A DNA stretch of 64,000 nt from Podaxis mareebaensis (lineage: Eukaryota; Basidiomycota; Agaricomycetes; Agaricales; Agaricaceae), in assembly GCA_018524725.1 (NCBI GenBank), contig JAEUWP010000462.1:1-64000 (forward strand), read 5' to 3'. The translations under genes and the position numbers were made by a program. The stretch's first letter is position 1, and each line of letters opens with the position of its first letter. Positions 12,721 through 24,523 of this stretch are shown here, one piece after another. The notes under the pieces are model-generated. The model had not been told where the DNA came from. It did no database searches and saw nothing but the letters and a program-made list of their open reading frames with translations.

Positions 12721-13648
12721 TTAAGGCCGTTGAACGGATATTGAAGGAAGTACGCATTCCTTGACGAAGTACTCGTGGAAGCGGTTGTCTCGTGTCAGTT
12801 CGGGATGGAATGTCGTAAGGAAGTGTAAGCCCTGCCGGAGGGCTACGAAGGTCTTAGGTTCGTTGGTTGAATTTGACGACGTGAGGGATTCAGGTAGGAG
12901 TGATGGGGAAAGGCGCGAGACGACCTCGATTGGAGGATCCTCTGGTGTTGGTTCGAGTGTGAGCACAACCTGTCGAAGAGTCAAAAATGATCTGGAGAAC
13001 TGCCGCGAATGGATAGCGTACGGGTGCACGGATGAAAACCCCAGTGAATGGTCGCTCTGGATCTCGCATTCCTGTTACTTCAAGATCAGCTTCAAACGAC
13101 TCGACCTGTGAGTTTGGAGCTCAGATGAGTGCTGTTAAGCCTTCAAGAAGCGCCCAAACACACCTGGGATCCCCAGCCGTTTCGGGCGATGGTGATAGAC
13201 ATTCCGCCGAGGAGCTCCTGCCCACCCTTCTTTGCGCCATGCACGCCCTTGGCTAGTAGAATCGCCCCGGCACACGTTCCCCATACAGGCTTCACCTTGA
13301 CGAATTCTCGCAAAGGCTCCAAGAGGCCCGACAGTCGTGCGAGTAGGGCTATTGTCGTTGATTCTGCTCTGACAAATCAGCTCGCCTCCTGAAAGCCTTC
13401 CGGAAAGCGGCGCGCACCTCCTCCCGGTATGATCAGGGCGTCGCAGTTTGTGAGCTCTTCTGCGGTACGCACAAGGATAACATCTATCTTTTTCTGCAAC
13501 GGAAGTTTTTGCAAGGCGGTTTGGTGTTCAATGAAGGCACCTTGAAGAGCTGTTTCATTTGTGAACGATGCGTAATTATGGCGGAGTAGGAGACATGCAC
13601 ACCGAGAATGCCAATGACGAGGGTTGCATCGACCTTAGGATGAGCCAT
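12721..13648 (-). CDS. PDX2: Pyridoxal 5'-phosphate synthase glutaminase subunit (PDX2/SNO type)
   Basis: This class I glutamine amidotransferase hydrolyses glutamine to supply ammonia to the PDX1/SNZ synthase in vitamin B6 synthesis. The start at 13648 gives MAHPKVDATLVIGILG, and after a short intron the protein continues ALQGAFIEHQTALQKLP. Then come DALIIPGG, a second intron, ESTTIALLARLSGLLEPL, the nucleophile in VWGTCAGAILLAKG, GGQELLGGMSI, and after a third intron GVFIRAPVI. The catalytic His and Glu are in TTFHPELTRDNRFHEYF. The split of PGG/EST by an intron needs a cDNA check. Length is about 250 residues, usual for fungi. The partner PDX1 gene is not in the window. Confidence 0.9.
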
Positions 13649-14176
13649 CTTGAGCGTTGAAAGATTGCAGAGCGATCACCCAACAGGGGCGGAACGATTT
13701 TCCGAACAAGACCCATTGAGATTACCGAGTAATATTTTTCTGACTCACTCCTGGCACAGGGCTCCATCAGCCTCCAAGCGCCCCGCACCATCCTTAACTG
13801 GACCCCCCTCGCCTCCTACTTATCAAGGCTGCGCTTAGATGGATAACAGACGGCGATCTTTGTGACACTTTAACTAAGCGATTTACTCGGCGCTCGACAT
13901 ACGATTTGTCGACCTTATATGTATTCCGCATGATGTCGGTCCCCCTGGGAGCAAGGGGTAAATCTCCAAAATGCATTGGGTTACACAACCATTCGCAATG
14001 TAAATATGACGTTTTGACATTGTCTCTTCTACAGAGTCTTCCATTCTCTTGGAATGGCAGGGATGGCGTTACGTTGTGGAGGTCATGACAGACTGTGACC
14101 TGTGACGACGCGTGATACAACACAGCCCGAGTCACACAGGGCTGGCCACAAACTTTTTCTCGCTCTAACCACGACC
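13649..14176. promoter_or_regulatory. Divergent promoter region, PDX2 and Hrp1-like gene
   Basis: This 528-base gap separates two genes transcribed away from each other, so it should hold both promoters. A CATATAAGG string on the minus strand near 13913-13921 could be a TATA-like element, but it lies about 265 bases from the PDX2 ATG. No factor site could be named. Confidence 0.45.
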
Positions 14177-16227
14177 ATGTCTGACCTCGACGCTGATTTA
14201 TACGGAGGTAAGTATGCATATATAGTGCCTCTAGTCTTTCCCTGACCCTCTTCTAGACCTATACGGTAATGATGAGGTCGAGCTGAACGAGGACTTCCAA
14301 GACGAGCCAGAGACAGCCCAAGAACCAGCTCCAGCTGAGAACACGACGACCTCGAAGCCCGCAGAAAAGGCGCCATCCCCGCCACCGCAGAAACCGACCC
14401 AGGAACCTCCGGCCAAGTCCCAAATTCCAACATACACGACCCCCACTCCCTCTTCTGCCAAGCCGGCAACTACTGCATATACCCCTCAGTCAGCTCCACA
14501 GCAAATTCCCACTTATGAACAGCCGCAGCCTCAAGACTACCGTGATACTCAACACTCGCGCAACCAAAGCATCCCTGTGCCCGAACGTTCCGTGCGGCCA
14601 TCGGAAATGAAAGATGAAGGGTAAGCGTCCTTTTTCCTCCCACTGGCTGAAACAAGGGTATCGCCATCAGTGCACGGCCCGCATATATCCAGGATTTCTG
14701 CTGTTGGGCGCTCGCAATACTTCTGGCTTGGGCAAGCACCATTCATCGGTAGATGGCTCGTGTAGTCAGTCGCATCGTCGTCTAAGCTAGCTCTAGCATA
14801 TCTGCTGCCTATGTTACATCCAGGCTAGGCTAGGCTATTCTTCCGATACCCGCTAAGCTAGGCTATCCACAAGCACCCCAGTAGAGTCTTTCACCTCTTT
14901 TTCCCTTGTCATAACCCGCCTGTTTTTAGCCTACCCATACTAATAGCAAATTTTGCTTCCTCTCTATGCCGTCTATCCTCCTTTCAACCCTCCGTTTACT
15001 TGTCTTCAAAACGCTCTCCGGTCCTGCAGGAAGATGTTCATTGGTGGCCTTAATTGGGATACGACAGATGGTACATACATTATCTTATTTTTTTCGGGGA
15101 CTACATTTTGATCAGGCTTCGTCTTCTTTTGTAGAAACTCTCAGAGAGTATTTCTCGCAATTTGGCAAGGTCGACGCATGCACAATCATGAGAGATGCTG
15201 CTGGTCGTTCTCGGTGCTTCGCTTTTCTGACTTTCGAGGATCCAGCAAGCGTTAACGCCGTCATGGTACGAGAGCACGTACTCGATGGCAAAATTGTGAG
15301 TGTCTTACGGAACCTCGTCGCTCAACACATGTTGATAGTTGATTCAGATTGATCCCAAACGTGCTATTCCCCGGCAAGAGCATCAACGAGCAACTAAACT
15401 CTTCATTGGTGGCCTTCCCGGCAGCGTCACTTCAGAATCTATGCGCGAGTTCTTTTCACAATTCGGCAAAGTTATTGATTCGACAGTCATGTTGGACCGC
15501 GAGACTGGAAGAAGCAAAGGTTTCGGATTCGTCTCTTTCGAGAACACGGACGTTACACCATTCCTTGGTTTCGGTAATCTAGAAATCGATGGCAAACTGG
15601 TGAGTGTTATTCATGATATCGTAACAGTGTCCTTACCTTCAAGCACAGATCGACGTTAAACTCGCCCAGCCTCGTTACCAACGCGACAACCAATTCAACG
15701 CCGAAGATGGTGGTCAGGATCATGCCACCAACTACCAGGCCGGGCAAAACCGATTTGGTGGTCAGCAAGGCAACTTCAATGCTGGCGTCAGTGGCAACGC
15801 TGCAACTGGTGCTAGTCAGACACCATTCGACCCACAGGCGCTTGCAGCCCTCTACACGCGTATGATGCAGATGGCAAATGGTGGTATGAATCCTGCCATG
15901 ATGGGTGGTATGGGAGGGGGGATGAACCCGATGATGGGTGCCATGGGCGGTGGTCCTGGCTTCAACAATGCCATGCGGCCAGGTATGGGCATGGGCATGG
16001 GTATGGGTATGGGAGGTGGCATGCCGGGTGGTATGGGTGGTATGGGTGGACCTGCGATGGCTGGTATGGGTCGGGGGATGATGCAGGGGGGTATGGGCGG
16101 TAATATTCCAAGGGGACCACGTGGTGGACCTGGTGGACCTGGCGGCAATATGCCTAGCAATGCCAGCGTTGGTCCCCAGAGGACTGGCCAGCGAGGCCAA
16201 CACAACTTCCACCCTTATGCTCGGTAA
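14177..16227 (+). CDS. HRP1: Hrp1/Nab4-like hnRNP with two RRM domains
   Basis: This RNA-binding protein corresponds to yeast Hrp1 (cleavage factor IB), which binds UA-rich efficiency elements in mRNA 3' end formation. Six exons (14177-14207, 14257-14620, 15030-15070, 15135-15295, 15348-15600, 15650-16227) join to 475 residues. An acidic, Pro/Gln-rich N terminus precedes RRM1 (KMFIGGLNWDTT ... HVLDGKI) and RRM2 (KLFIGGLPGSV ... GFGFVSFEN). The linker IDPKRAIPRQE is nearly that of yeast Hrp1. After LAQPR comes a Gln/Asn-rich and then Met/Gly-rich tail with RGG-like pieces. The RRM1 RNP1 motif reads RCFAFLTF, not the usual RGFGFLTF. The first exon is only 31 bases, and the 409-base second intron holds short GCTAGGCTA-type repeats. 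Confidence 0.88.
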
Positions 16228-16594
16228 TTGGTTTTATTCGTGTTCCCCTCCAGAGACCTGCTTGAGGACCGGACTCGTTGGTGGTCGTCTGCTTGCCCTG
16301 GGGTTGATGAAACATGGAGCTTTTCTCGCTCGGTTCTTGGTCAGATGTGTTTTTGTTAGAAGACTAAATTGCGGGGATATGATGTCCGTATTCATGATGT
16401 ACATACTTATTGCAGTGACACTCTACATTAACCTGTGCTGCTTCCCTCCGATGCTAGCGCCCGCCCCGCTGTTTGTAAAATACTTTTTAAGTAGCGTTTG
16501 TTGGCGTTTACGACTGTCCTTTAGCGGCGATAGGATCCTTGCAATGCTTATTGTTACACGTAGTAGTAATACAAGACACATTTTAACGTTATGT
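16228..16594. other. Shared 3' flank of Hrp1-like and GH85 genes
   Basis: This 367-base gap lies between two convergent genes and would hold both 3' untranslated regions. Nothing else is seen. Confidence 0.5.
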
Positions 16595-19286
16595 TTAATA
16601 TTGTACGTCCACATAAGCACACCTCTCCCAATCTAGAAATTCCCCTGTATCGAGCAGACCCTGCACAAAAATTCTAATCTTGCTCAGGTCCCTCAGTTCA
16701 GCCGGCAGCTGCGTCCTATCAAATGTAAACTCGAGCTTGCCTTTCCCAATGGATCCATCCGCGCCAGACGTTCCCAGCCATGTCATCTCAGGTTCACCTT
16801 CCTGCAACTTCATAACCGCTTGTTGGACTGGTGTTTGTCCTTGGATTTGCGCAGGTATACCAGGTGCAGCGGCGTAAATATTGAAGTACAAGAATCCAGG
16901 GAACCATTCGTTTGCCAGAGGGGGCTGAGGTGTCCAGACGCAGTTGGGATCGTCCGGGGACGTGATAGTAACTGGACCGACTTGTTGAAGGGAGGTCGCG
17001 GGTTGCCAGGTGATGTTGGTAAATTGTTTCGTGGTCAGTCCTGAATCTTGGTTTTGCTCGCCAGCAGAGTGGGCACTACCACTCTGTGGTGCTGGCTCCT
17101 TCGATGATGAAGTGATTTCGACCGTTTCGAGTCTGTAATCGGCCCAGAGGATACGAGGAGTATTGGGATCGATAGTGGGTGAGGGTGTGGGATAGACGTT
17201 GATTTGCCCAAGGAGGAGCGAGAGTGAGAAGGGGACGGTTGTATCGTTGGATACGGTGGTGATCACGAGGCCGATCGCGGTATCGAGAGAGACTGTGATT
17301 GGGGGGGTGTCGGTGATAATAAACTGAATAGTGGTTTTGACCCAGCTGTTGGAGATATCGGTCGTCTTTACCGAGTGGGGTTCGACTGTGATTTGCATCC
17401 CAGGATCGGTGTGCACCGCACTCTTGGCGTATAATGGTCGAATGGCGAGGGCAATATCGAGGTCGAGTACCTCAGTACCTTTGATGACTTTATACACGAT
17501 GCTTGCCGTGTAGCTCTTCTGCGTCGTAAGAGAAAGTGTTTGGATTGGGACCCAGAAGGAACGGAAAGGCACGTCCTCGCCGGCTTCTTTCCCGGTGAAG
17601 TCGAGCTTGATGGAGCTCCCGCTATTCCAAGCGTCGTCCATGTTCACTGAGACAGAAATGTTCGGAAGCGACTCCTCAGAATCCGTATCCCACTTCATCT
17701 CTGGAAGTGGCCAGAGGAGGTCGCCCATGGTCGTTTGTTTGTCAACATCCATCCACCCTCCGGCAAACTTCGAAACGGGCGATCCGGTGATGTACCAGGA
17801 GTATCCTACTCCAGGACAGAAGCTTGTATGGAAAGGAACGTCACGAGGATCAGGAGGAGGTAAGCGAGTGAAGAAAGCACTGAATGGTTTAAAAGGTCCA
17901 TCATCGTCACTAGATTTTGCCTTCGTATTCTTGGGTACAGGCATAACGGCATTAGGATCGGGAGATCCAACCCACAAGTCACGCTCATATTGCCACCACT
18001 TATCCCATGTAAAACCAGGCTTGTCTTCCTCCGTCTCCCAGGTCCATGCTTGCGCGAAGAGAGCGACACTCAGACCAAGTGAGTCCGGGGAAATGTATTG
18101 GATGGCTTTATAGCAGCCGAAACCGCCTCCACCATAGGAACCTCGACCCCAGACGTCAACTCCCATGTAGACGTCTTGGAGTGTCTTGGGCTTGGAGTTT
18201 GAGGAGAGGCCAATGATTGTTGGGTCCAAGGAGAGGTAGTATTGAGCGGTTATATTCGTATAGCTGGGGCTCCACTGTAAGGTATCAGTTATGGTTTCAG
18301 TAGGTGCGTATTGGGAAAGCTAACCGAATAATTTGAAAAGAAACCCGTTGATGGAATGAAGAAAGGGAGATTAAAACTATTAAGGCGATCCTGCCAAGCC
18401 AAATCCCCGGTGAAGATGACACTGTCGTACCAGACAGTTTCAGCGTGGTCTCCAACGCGCTTGATGAGCTCGGATTGTAGTAGTGAGATCCAGGCGGCGA
18501 GACCTCGTGATTGCTCAAGCCCTCCTTGCAAACGACATTCGACATTTAGCAGGTAGCCGTCAAAGCCACGCTCTGCAGCAAGATTTGCGAGGGCGACGGC
18601 ATAATGGGGGGAGATAGGTAAAGTTGACGGCAGAGCCGATGGATTAGCAGAGCCGGTGCTTGACTGAGGAAGCTTTCCAACGACTAGGCGGAGACAATCG
18701 GCTTCTGCGCCACCTTCGAATATTCTGCATTAGGATCGTCAGCGGATAGTTATAAGTTTGCTACTCGCAGGTCTTACATGACGCCAAGCATTTTTGTTCC
18801 TTGGCGGTGAGCTGCATTGACCCATCCTGGAGGTGGAATGGTTATTCGATGATGGGAAAAACTGCAATGCGATAAATGATGGGCTCCCGCCAGGTACAGA
18901 GTACTCACTAGATGAACGAGTCGCACAAGGACCAATAATTGAACGTATAAGAAAGAGACTGAGGATTTTCGACATATCCTCCCTAAGTAGGAAAGCATTT
19001 AGGTCGGCGAATTTCTTTGGAGTTCTAATATTACTTTGTAGTCATGGCACACCTAGAGACAACACATAACGGGGCATATATCAACTAATATTCAACGTTA
19101 CTTCATCGGTGAACGACTAACCAGCAGCTTTCCGCGAGATCCTTGGGCGAGCGTTTTTCGTGGAACCCACCTAGTAGTTCGACTGACACTGGGACGTTCG
19201 GACTGCTTCTTAGTCTGATATGCGTCGAGTTCCTCCAAGGTTGTAAAGTAAAGGTCTGGGGTAGGCAGAAAATGGGTTGAAGGCAT
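16595..19286 (-). CDS. Endo-beta-N-acetylglucosaminidase, glycoside hydrolase family 85 (ENGase)
   Basis: ENGase cuts the GlcNAc-GlcNAc core of N-glycans, in the cytosol in most eukaryotes. There is no signal peptide at the chosen start (MPSTHFLPTPDLYFTTLEEL), which fits a cytosolic enzyme. Short exons give GKLLVCHDYKGGY, NYWSLCDSFIYFSHH and ITIPPPGWVNAAHRQGTKML, as in the GH85 barrel. The catalytic Asn and Glu are in GFDGYLLNVE near 18545. Then come VWYDSVIFTGDLAWQDRLN and, in the large last exon, VYMGVDVWGRGSYGGGGF, typical of the family, followed by beta-sandwich sequence to the stop. All catalytic residues are present. The 5' end is head to head with the alkyltransferase gene, 283 bases away. 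Confidence 0.9.
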
Positions 19287-19569
19287 GGTTATCGTCCAAA
19301 TGATGACGCGATAACCGCCTTGATACCGATATTAAATATGTGTATAAACTGCGAGTACCCGCCGAACGGCCGGCCGGCCCGAGTCCTGCTGTGGTCAAAG
19401 AGCGGACCTGCTGATCAACTCACTCTCCCAGATCCTGTCACCCGCCCGTGTGCAGACACGTCAAGGACGACGTCCTACCGCTCGACATTGTCGCGAACTG
19501 ACTCTCGAACTTGAAACTACGGATCACTGGGCCGATATCATCTCGTGTGACTCCCTGAACCACGCTAGG
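19287..19569. promoter_or_regulatory. Short divergent promoter, GH85 ENGase and alkyltransferase
   Basis: Two divergent start codons are only 283 bases apart. The gap has a GC-rich core with overlapping CGGCCGGCC palindromes at about 19368-19380. Shared regulation is possible but is inference. Confidence 0.5.
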
Positions 19570-20327
19570 ATGCCAAAAGCTCAAGCTTCCAAGGTCCTAA
19601 ATAGAGAAGATTTTATTTATTCACCAATCCATTCAAAGAGAACTTCGCAGAGCATCTCAACTGGATTGTCCGAGACCAGGGAATATAGAAGCTCGACCAT
19701 GCGGGATTCTGTATTTGATCAACAAACAGAGTTGACATCGAAGGAGAACAATGCTTCCGAAATCGTTGACGTGGCAAAGGACCACCAAGTCGACTTTCCT
19801 CACGGCGTCGGCCAAAGAGAAAGTTATAGAACTAAATCAGGGAAGGTTGATCACGATCCCTCTTATTATCGTGTTTTGCAAGGAGCGTTAACAAGCGGAA
19901 TCGTAGAAACTAACGCAGTACCAGTGGGATGTTTATGATTTCATTCTCAAAATCCCAAAGGGCAAAGTCACGACTTACAAAGTTGTTTCCGAGTATGTTG
20001 GTGGTTCGTCACGGTCTGGTATGTCCAAGTCGTCTATGACGGTTGCAATGTTGACGCTTCGTTACCTTAGTTGGAGGGGCGCTGAAAGCTAATCCATTCA
20101 GCCCTTATGTTCCATGCCATCGTATCGTCGCGTCGAATTTCTTCATTGGTGGCTTTTTTGGTCAATGGGCTGGACGCAACTCGCAATTCTCTGCGAAAGG
20201 TGGATCAACTAAAGCAGATCAATCCGAAATCCTACGGAAAATTAATTTATTAGAAGAGGAGGGTGTATTTGTAGACAGTAGGGGGTTCTTGGTGGATGGA
20301 GGAAAGCTTGTTTGGAGACCTACTTAG
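19570..20327 (+). CDS. MGT1: Methylated-DNA--[protein]-cysteine S-methyltransferase (O6-alkylguanine repair)
   Basis: This suicide enzyme moves alkyl groups from O6-alkylguanine to its own Cys. Exons 19570-19845, 19919-20018 and 20071-20327 join in frame to 210 residues. The catalytic domain starts at YQWDVYDFILKIPKGKVTTY, typical of the helix-turn-helix part. It continues VVSEYVGGSSRSVGGALK and has the active-site Cys in NPFSPYVPCHRIV. After that come GGFFGQW and a C terminus EEGVFVDSRGFLVDGGKLVW. The first 92 residues, rich in Ser, Thr and Lys, have no match I recognise. A later Met at 19699 is a possible alternative start that would shorten this extension. Confidence 0.9.
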
Positions 20328-21395
20328 GATTTCTCGTCTTCCAAATGAATAGGACCCGTACGGCGCAGTGGACATATCCAAGGATATCCAAGGATATCCA
20401 AGTCTTCTACACGCCTACTCATAACCGTTTGGGATATAAGTTTGGTGCCCACTGGACTCCTGTGTGTCGGCAAAGCTGGATATACTTCGCAGAAGGTCGG
20501 GGGCAGCACATGGAAGAGACACGAGACCTCCCTCGTGGTGGCCCTCAGGCACCAGACCCCAGTCGAACAACCAAGAGTGGCATTCTTGTATTGAATGCTC
20601 ACCGCATCTCTGACCGCATTATCTCCAGGAGTTGTACCGGCCACGTTCAAACGCTCGTTACTCTAGCTCCTGCAGCCTGGTTTCAAGCCGGACGCTTCCA
20701 TTTTTCTTTACTTTGGCACGTCAGCCAGTTGCAACATGGGCTAGGCTTATGCCCTGGGGAAGGATGACAACTCCATCGCTCGGTTACGGGAATAAATTTA
20801 GTCTTATATTGGATTCTCCTTCGTGCCTCGTTTTAGATAGGGAAGCATTGATAGATTGGGTGCCCGGGTGTTGGGGTGTTTTCTAATGCCCATGGACGCC
20901 GATGTCCGTCTCAGCTTTGGCGTTGAGGGCGACTGCAGAAGACTTGAGCGTTGACGCTATCGTTATTCTAGTGCTTGTGTACAAGAGGTGCCAGGTTTAA
21001 TGCGAAGGTATTTTGCCTCTGATACTTATTTATTATCATGTCGCCTGGCAAACTGCCCGTCGCCCAGTTCATTGGATGGCGTGAGAACGGAACCCGGGAA
21101 AGGGTGCGTTTTAGGAAACGCATCGTCATTTCATACTGAGTGTGGTCGAGTCAGATTTCCAAAACTACAGAATGAGGGACGGAACACGTCGTTTCGTCAT
21201 GGGAGATAAGATAAAAGACCACGATGCACTCGTCTCTTAAACACACTGGCAAAAAATCTGTGACATAGGCTGTGTAAGAGAACAAGAACAGCTGGGCGGA
21301 GCTGAACCGTGGGAAAGCTATGTAGCTGGGGACGTGCCTAGGGCGACAAAAGCATTGGACCGGTGACGCCGGCCCTTTTGACTTCTGCCTCTTTC
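20328..21395. other. Intergenic, alkyltransferase to Rna14
   Basis: About 1.07 kb has no supported gene. Near 20383-20411 a ten-base unit (ggatatccaa) is repeated nearly three times. The last 200 bases before 21396 would hold the Rna14 promoter, but no clear TATA element was found. Confidence 0.5.
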
Positions 21396-24300
21396 ATGTT
21401 CCCGGAACACAACCCCCCAGACGACATGTCTGTCGACCGTGGCGACAGCGTACAACCATCACAGGAAGCCGGCAGTCCAGGAAAGAGCGACAGTTCAATG
21501 CAGCCGACATCGACCTTCGACGCCCTTTTTGCGGAACTCAGGGAGCGGCCTCACAACCCGGACGGATGGCGGCGTCTTGTAGAGACGGCGGAGCAAAGTG
21601 GAGAAGCGGAAAAAATTCGTGTAGCGTTTGATGCGCTGCTTAAACAGTACCCGAATACCGTATGTGCTGACCCTCCGCGTGAGGTACCGTGTTGACTCTG
21701 CTACACAGGCCTCCGCACAGATTGCATACATTAGCTTTTTTCTCAATGACCAGTCAACTTTCTCTGAAGCGGAAGATTTGTTCAAAAAGTTCTTACGCAC
21801 ATCTCCCTCCGTTGATCTATGGAAGTTTTATTTGACCTATGTTCGGTGCGCGCTTTGACGTTGGCATGTTATGGCAATGATGTTGACTGATCATTAGACG
21901 TCTGAACTCTGGGCCTGGCCCTCTGACGCGGGACACCGTCCGCAAGTCTTACGAATTTGCGCTAAACCATGTAGGCCAGGACAAGGACAGCGGTGAGATC
22001 TGGTCGGACTTTATCCAGTTCCTCAAATCTGGCGAGGTGCGCCTCCCCTTCTTCGCGTGGTTTTCTCGCTCATGATTACTTTCTAAGACTACCACAACAT
22101 GGGAAGAGCAACAAAAAATGGACGCCCTACGAAAGGTGTATCATCGTGCGGTGCAGATACCTCTGGACAATGTAGAACGGCTTTGGCAGGAACTAGAGAC
22201 ATTTGAGACGAATCTAAACAAGATTACCGCAAAAAAGTTCATGGCCGATCTTTCTCCAGCGCACATGCAAGCCCGCACCGTCCTCCGTCAACTCACAAAT
22301 CACCTGAGCGCCCTATACCCTCCATCATCTTCACCCTCAAAATCTGTCAACGGGCGTCAAGAAATATGGCTCCCCTCCTTGCCCAAGTTTGATCAAGGAG
22401 AACGAACCCTCGTCGGCAAATGGAAAGCGTACCTCAAATGGGAAGAGAGCAATCCACTTGAGATTGAAGATAAAGACAAGGCGACGTTGATAACGCGACT
22501 TCAAGGTGTCTACCGCAAGGCCGTAATCCGCATGCGCTACTATTCCGAAATCTGGTATGGAAACCTCCCCAATCACTTGTGATCGAATCCGAATTCTCAA
22601 TCATTGGATCCGCATTTTGTTTTTGTACGCAATCAGGTATATGGCGTACATTTGGACAAGTAACGTCGGAAAGACTGATGAAGCACTCGCGATCCTCAAA
22701 TCTGGCATTGAAGCGAACCCGACAAGCTACCTTCTCAACTTCGCATATGCGGAAGCGCAAGAGGTCCGAAAAGATTTTACGGAAGTACATGCGGCATATG
22801 ACCGGTTCCTGAGTGCACTCCGGAATGAGCTTGAAGCGTTGGAAAAGAGCCTTCCTGCTGCTGTGAACGCGAATGGAACAGCAAACACCTCAATTGCGGG
22901 TGCAACAAGCGGCGATGCGAATCTGGCTGATGGAATGACATTCGGTCCTCCGCCTACAAGCGCGAGCAGTTCGCAGCAAAGTCAAGGTTCACAAGGTTCG
23001 CAACAGAGTCAAAGTTCAAGCGCACAAGACGAGAATCCCAAGTCCAAGGAACTGGCTGAACGAAGATCTGAGTACGGCCTTGCCTATGTTATGTACATGC
23101 GGTTTGGAAGGCGGGCTGAAGGTGTCAAGTCATCGCGGGCGATATTTGGCAAGGCGCGCAAAGATCGCTGGACACCCTGGGAGGTTTATGAGGCTGCTGG
23201 TGTGTTCACCTCTGCCCCCGTCTCGTGACCTGTTGTCTGATCCGAGGATTATTTTTAGCATTGATGGAGTATCATTGTTCGAATGACAAGAATGTCGCCA
23301 GTCGCATTTTTGAGAAAGGGCTGGACTTATTCAGCGGCGAGGTAGATTTTGTCTTGAGGTATCTAGGTTTCTTGATTTCGGTCAACGATGAGAAGAGTAT
23401 GTTCCTCTTTCGATCCTCCCTTAAGCCGAGGCTGATATTGAACCGTCATAGATGCCCGAGCCCTATTTGAGAGAGTGATACCCACATTTTCTCCAGACCG
23501 CGCAAGACCACTTTGGGAACGTTGGGCGAGGTACGAGTATCAGTATGGTGATTTAGAGGCATCACAAAAACTCGAGAAGCGAATAGCTGAGGTATATCCA
23601 AATGGTGTGTCCCACTCGCCACTTCACTCAATCCATCTAAACTTCTTTTCCTACGCGTCTAGACCCCCCAATAAAACGTTTCGCGCAGAGACACATCTAC
23701 CTTACTACAGATGCAATTGCACAACGCGACCTCGGATTTGCAATCGCCCGCAAAGAATCCACAACCTCCACCGGCTCCCTCGGCCGTACCGAAACCCAAA
23801 CCTCACTCCTCTCCAACCTCCAGAATCAGCCTGCATCCACATCGAGTAAACGCCCGTCTTCAGTCGACCGCGTGCGTCGCGAGGAGAGTCGGATAGGTAT
23901 TGGCCGTACGAGGTCAAGATCACCACTTCGTGATCGGGAACGGGACCGCGATTTCCGGGACCGTGATAGGGATAGAGATAGAGACAGAGATACGAGGGAA
24001 GGAAGAGAGGGAAGGGAGAGAGAGCGGGGATGGGACGGTCCGCCTAGGAAAAGGTTTTCACCGCCACCTCCGATGGGATGGGAGAGGGATGGTGGTGGTG
24101 GTGGGCGTGAGCGTGGCGGGCCTCCACCGCGCAGCGCAAGAGATGACGACAAGGGCAAGGGTGTTGTGTTACCTTCTGTTTTACAATGGTTTATTGGCGA
24201 GTTGCCTACTCCTGCTTCGTTCGACGGTAAGTCCCATAGCAACTCGATTTTGTCGTGATATGGATGGGGCCTTCTTACCACCGTGGCTGCAGGACCTGTG

Positions 24301-24523
24301 TTCAGAACGGAGGACTTGATGAATGTGTTCAAAAATGCGGTGATCCCTAGCAGTACACCGCGAACGAGGTCGCCACTGCCACCTCCTCGAAGTGGTATAT
24401 ATTCCTTGTTGGATCTTCGGTGGCAATGAGTCACTAATTAATCTTCTTTGTTTAGGTGGAAGACCGCCTCCGGATTACGGACCATATCAAGGACCTAGTG
24501 GTGGGCGTCGTGGACGGTATTAG
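21396..24523 (+). CDS. RNA14: mRNA 3' end processing factor Rna14 / CstF77-like, HAT repeats
   Basis: This is the scaffold subunit of cleavage factor IA (CstF in animals), needed for pre-mRNA cleavage and polyadenylation. About a dozen exons give half-a-TPR (HAT) repeats, for example [61 protein letters not shown] and [21 protein letters not shown] Ser/Gln-rich insert interrupts the Suf domain around 22940-23030. The C-terminal part has an unusual run of Arg-Asp/Arg-Glu pairs (about 23890-24030), then a Gly/Pro-rich stretch. It ends [21 protein letters not shown], the likely Rna15/CstF64-binding monkeytail, and a short GGRPPP tail. Small exons are frequent, so a few joins are uncertain. Confidence 0.87.

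Noticed and set aside
14820..14880. gctaggcta repeats as a separate mobile element
   Set aside because: They lie within an intron of the Hrp1-like gene and have no ends or duplication; a simple local repeat is enough.
15607..16212. 201-codon open frame antisense to the Hrp1-like gene
   Set aside because: It is a His/Thr-rich mirror of the Met-Gly repeat codons on the other strand, with no gene features.
20383..20411. Short tandem repeat as a possible CRISPR or regulatory array
   Set aside because: There are only about three ten-base units with no spacers, in a eukaryotic intergenic region.
23826..24434. 202-codon minus-strand Ser/Arg/Leu-rich open frame
   Set aside because: It mirrors the Arg-Asp and Gly-rich part of Rna14 and has no start context or homologue.
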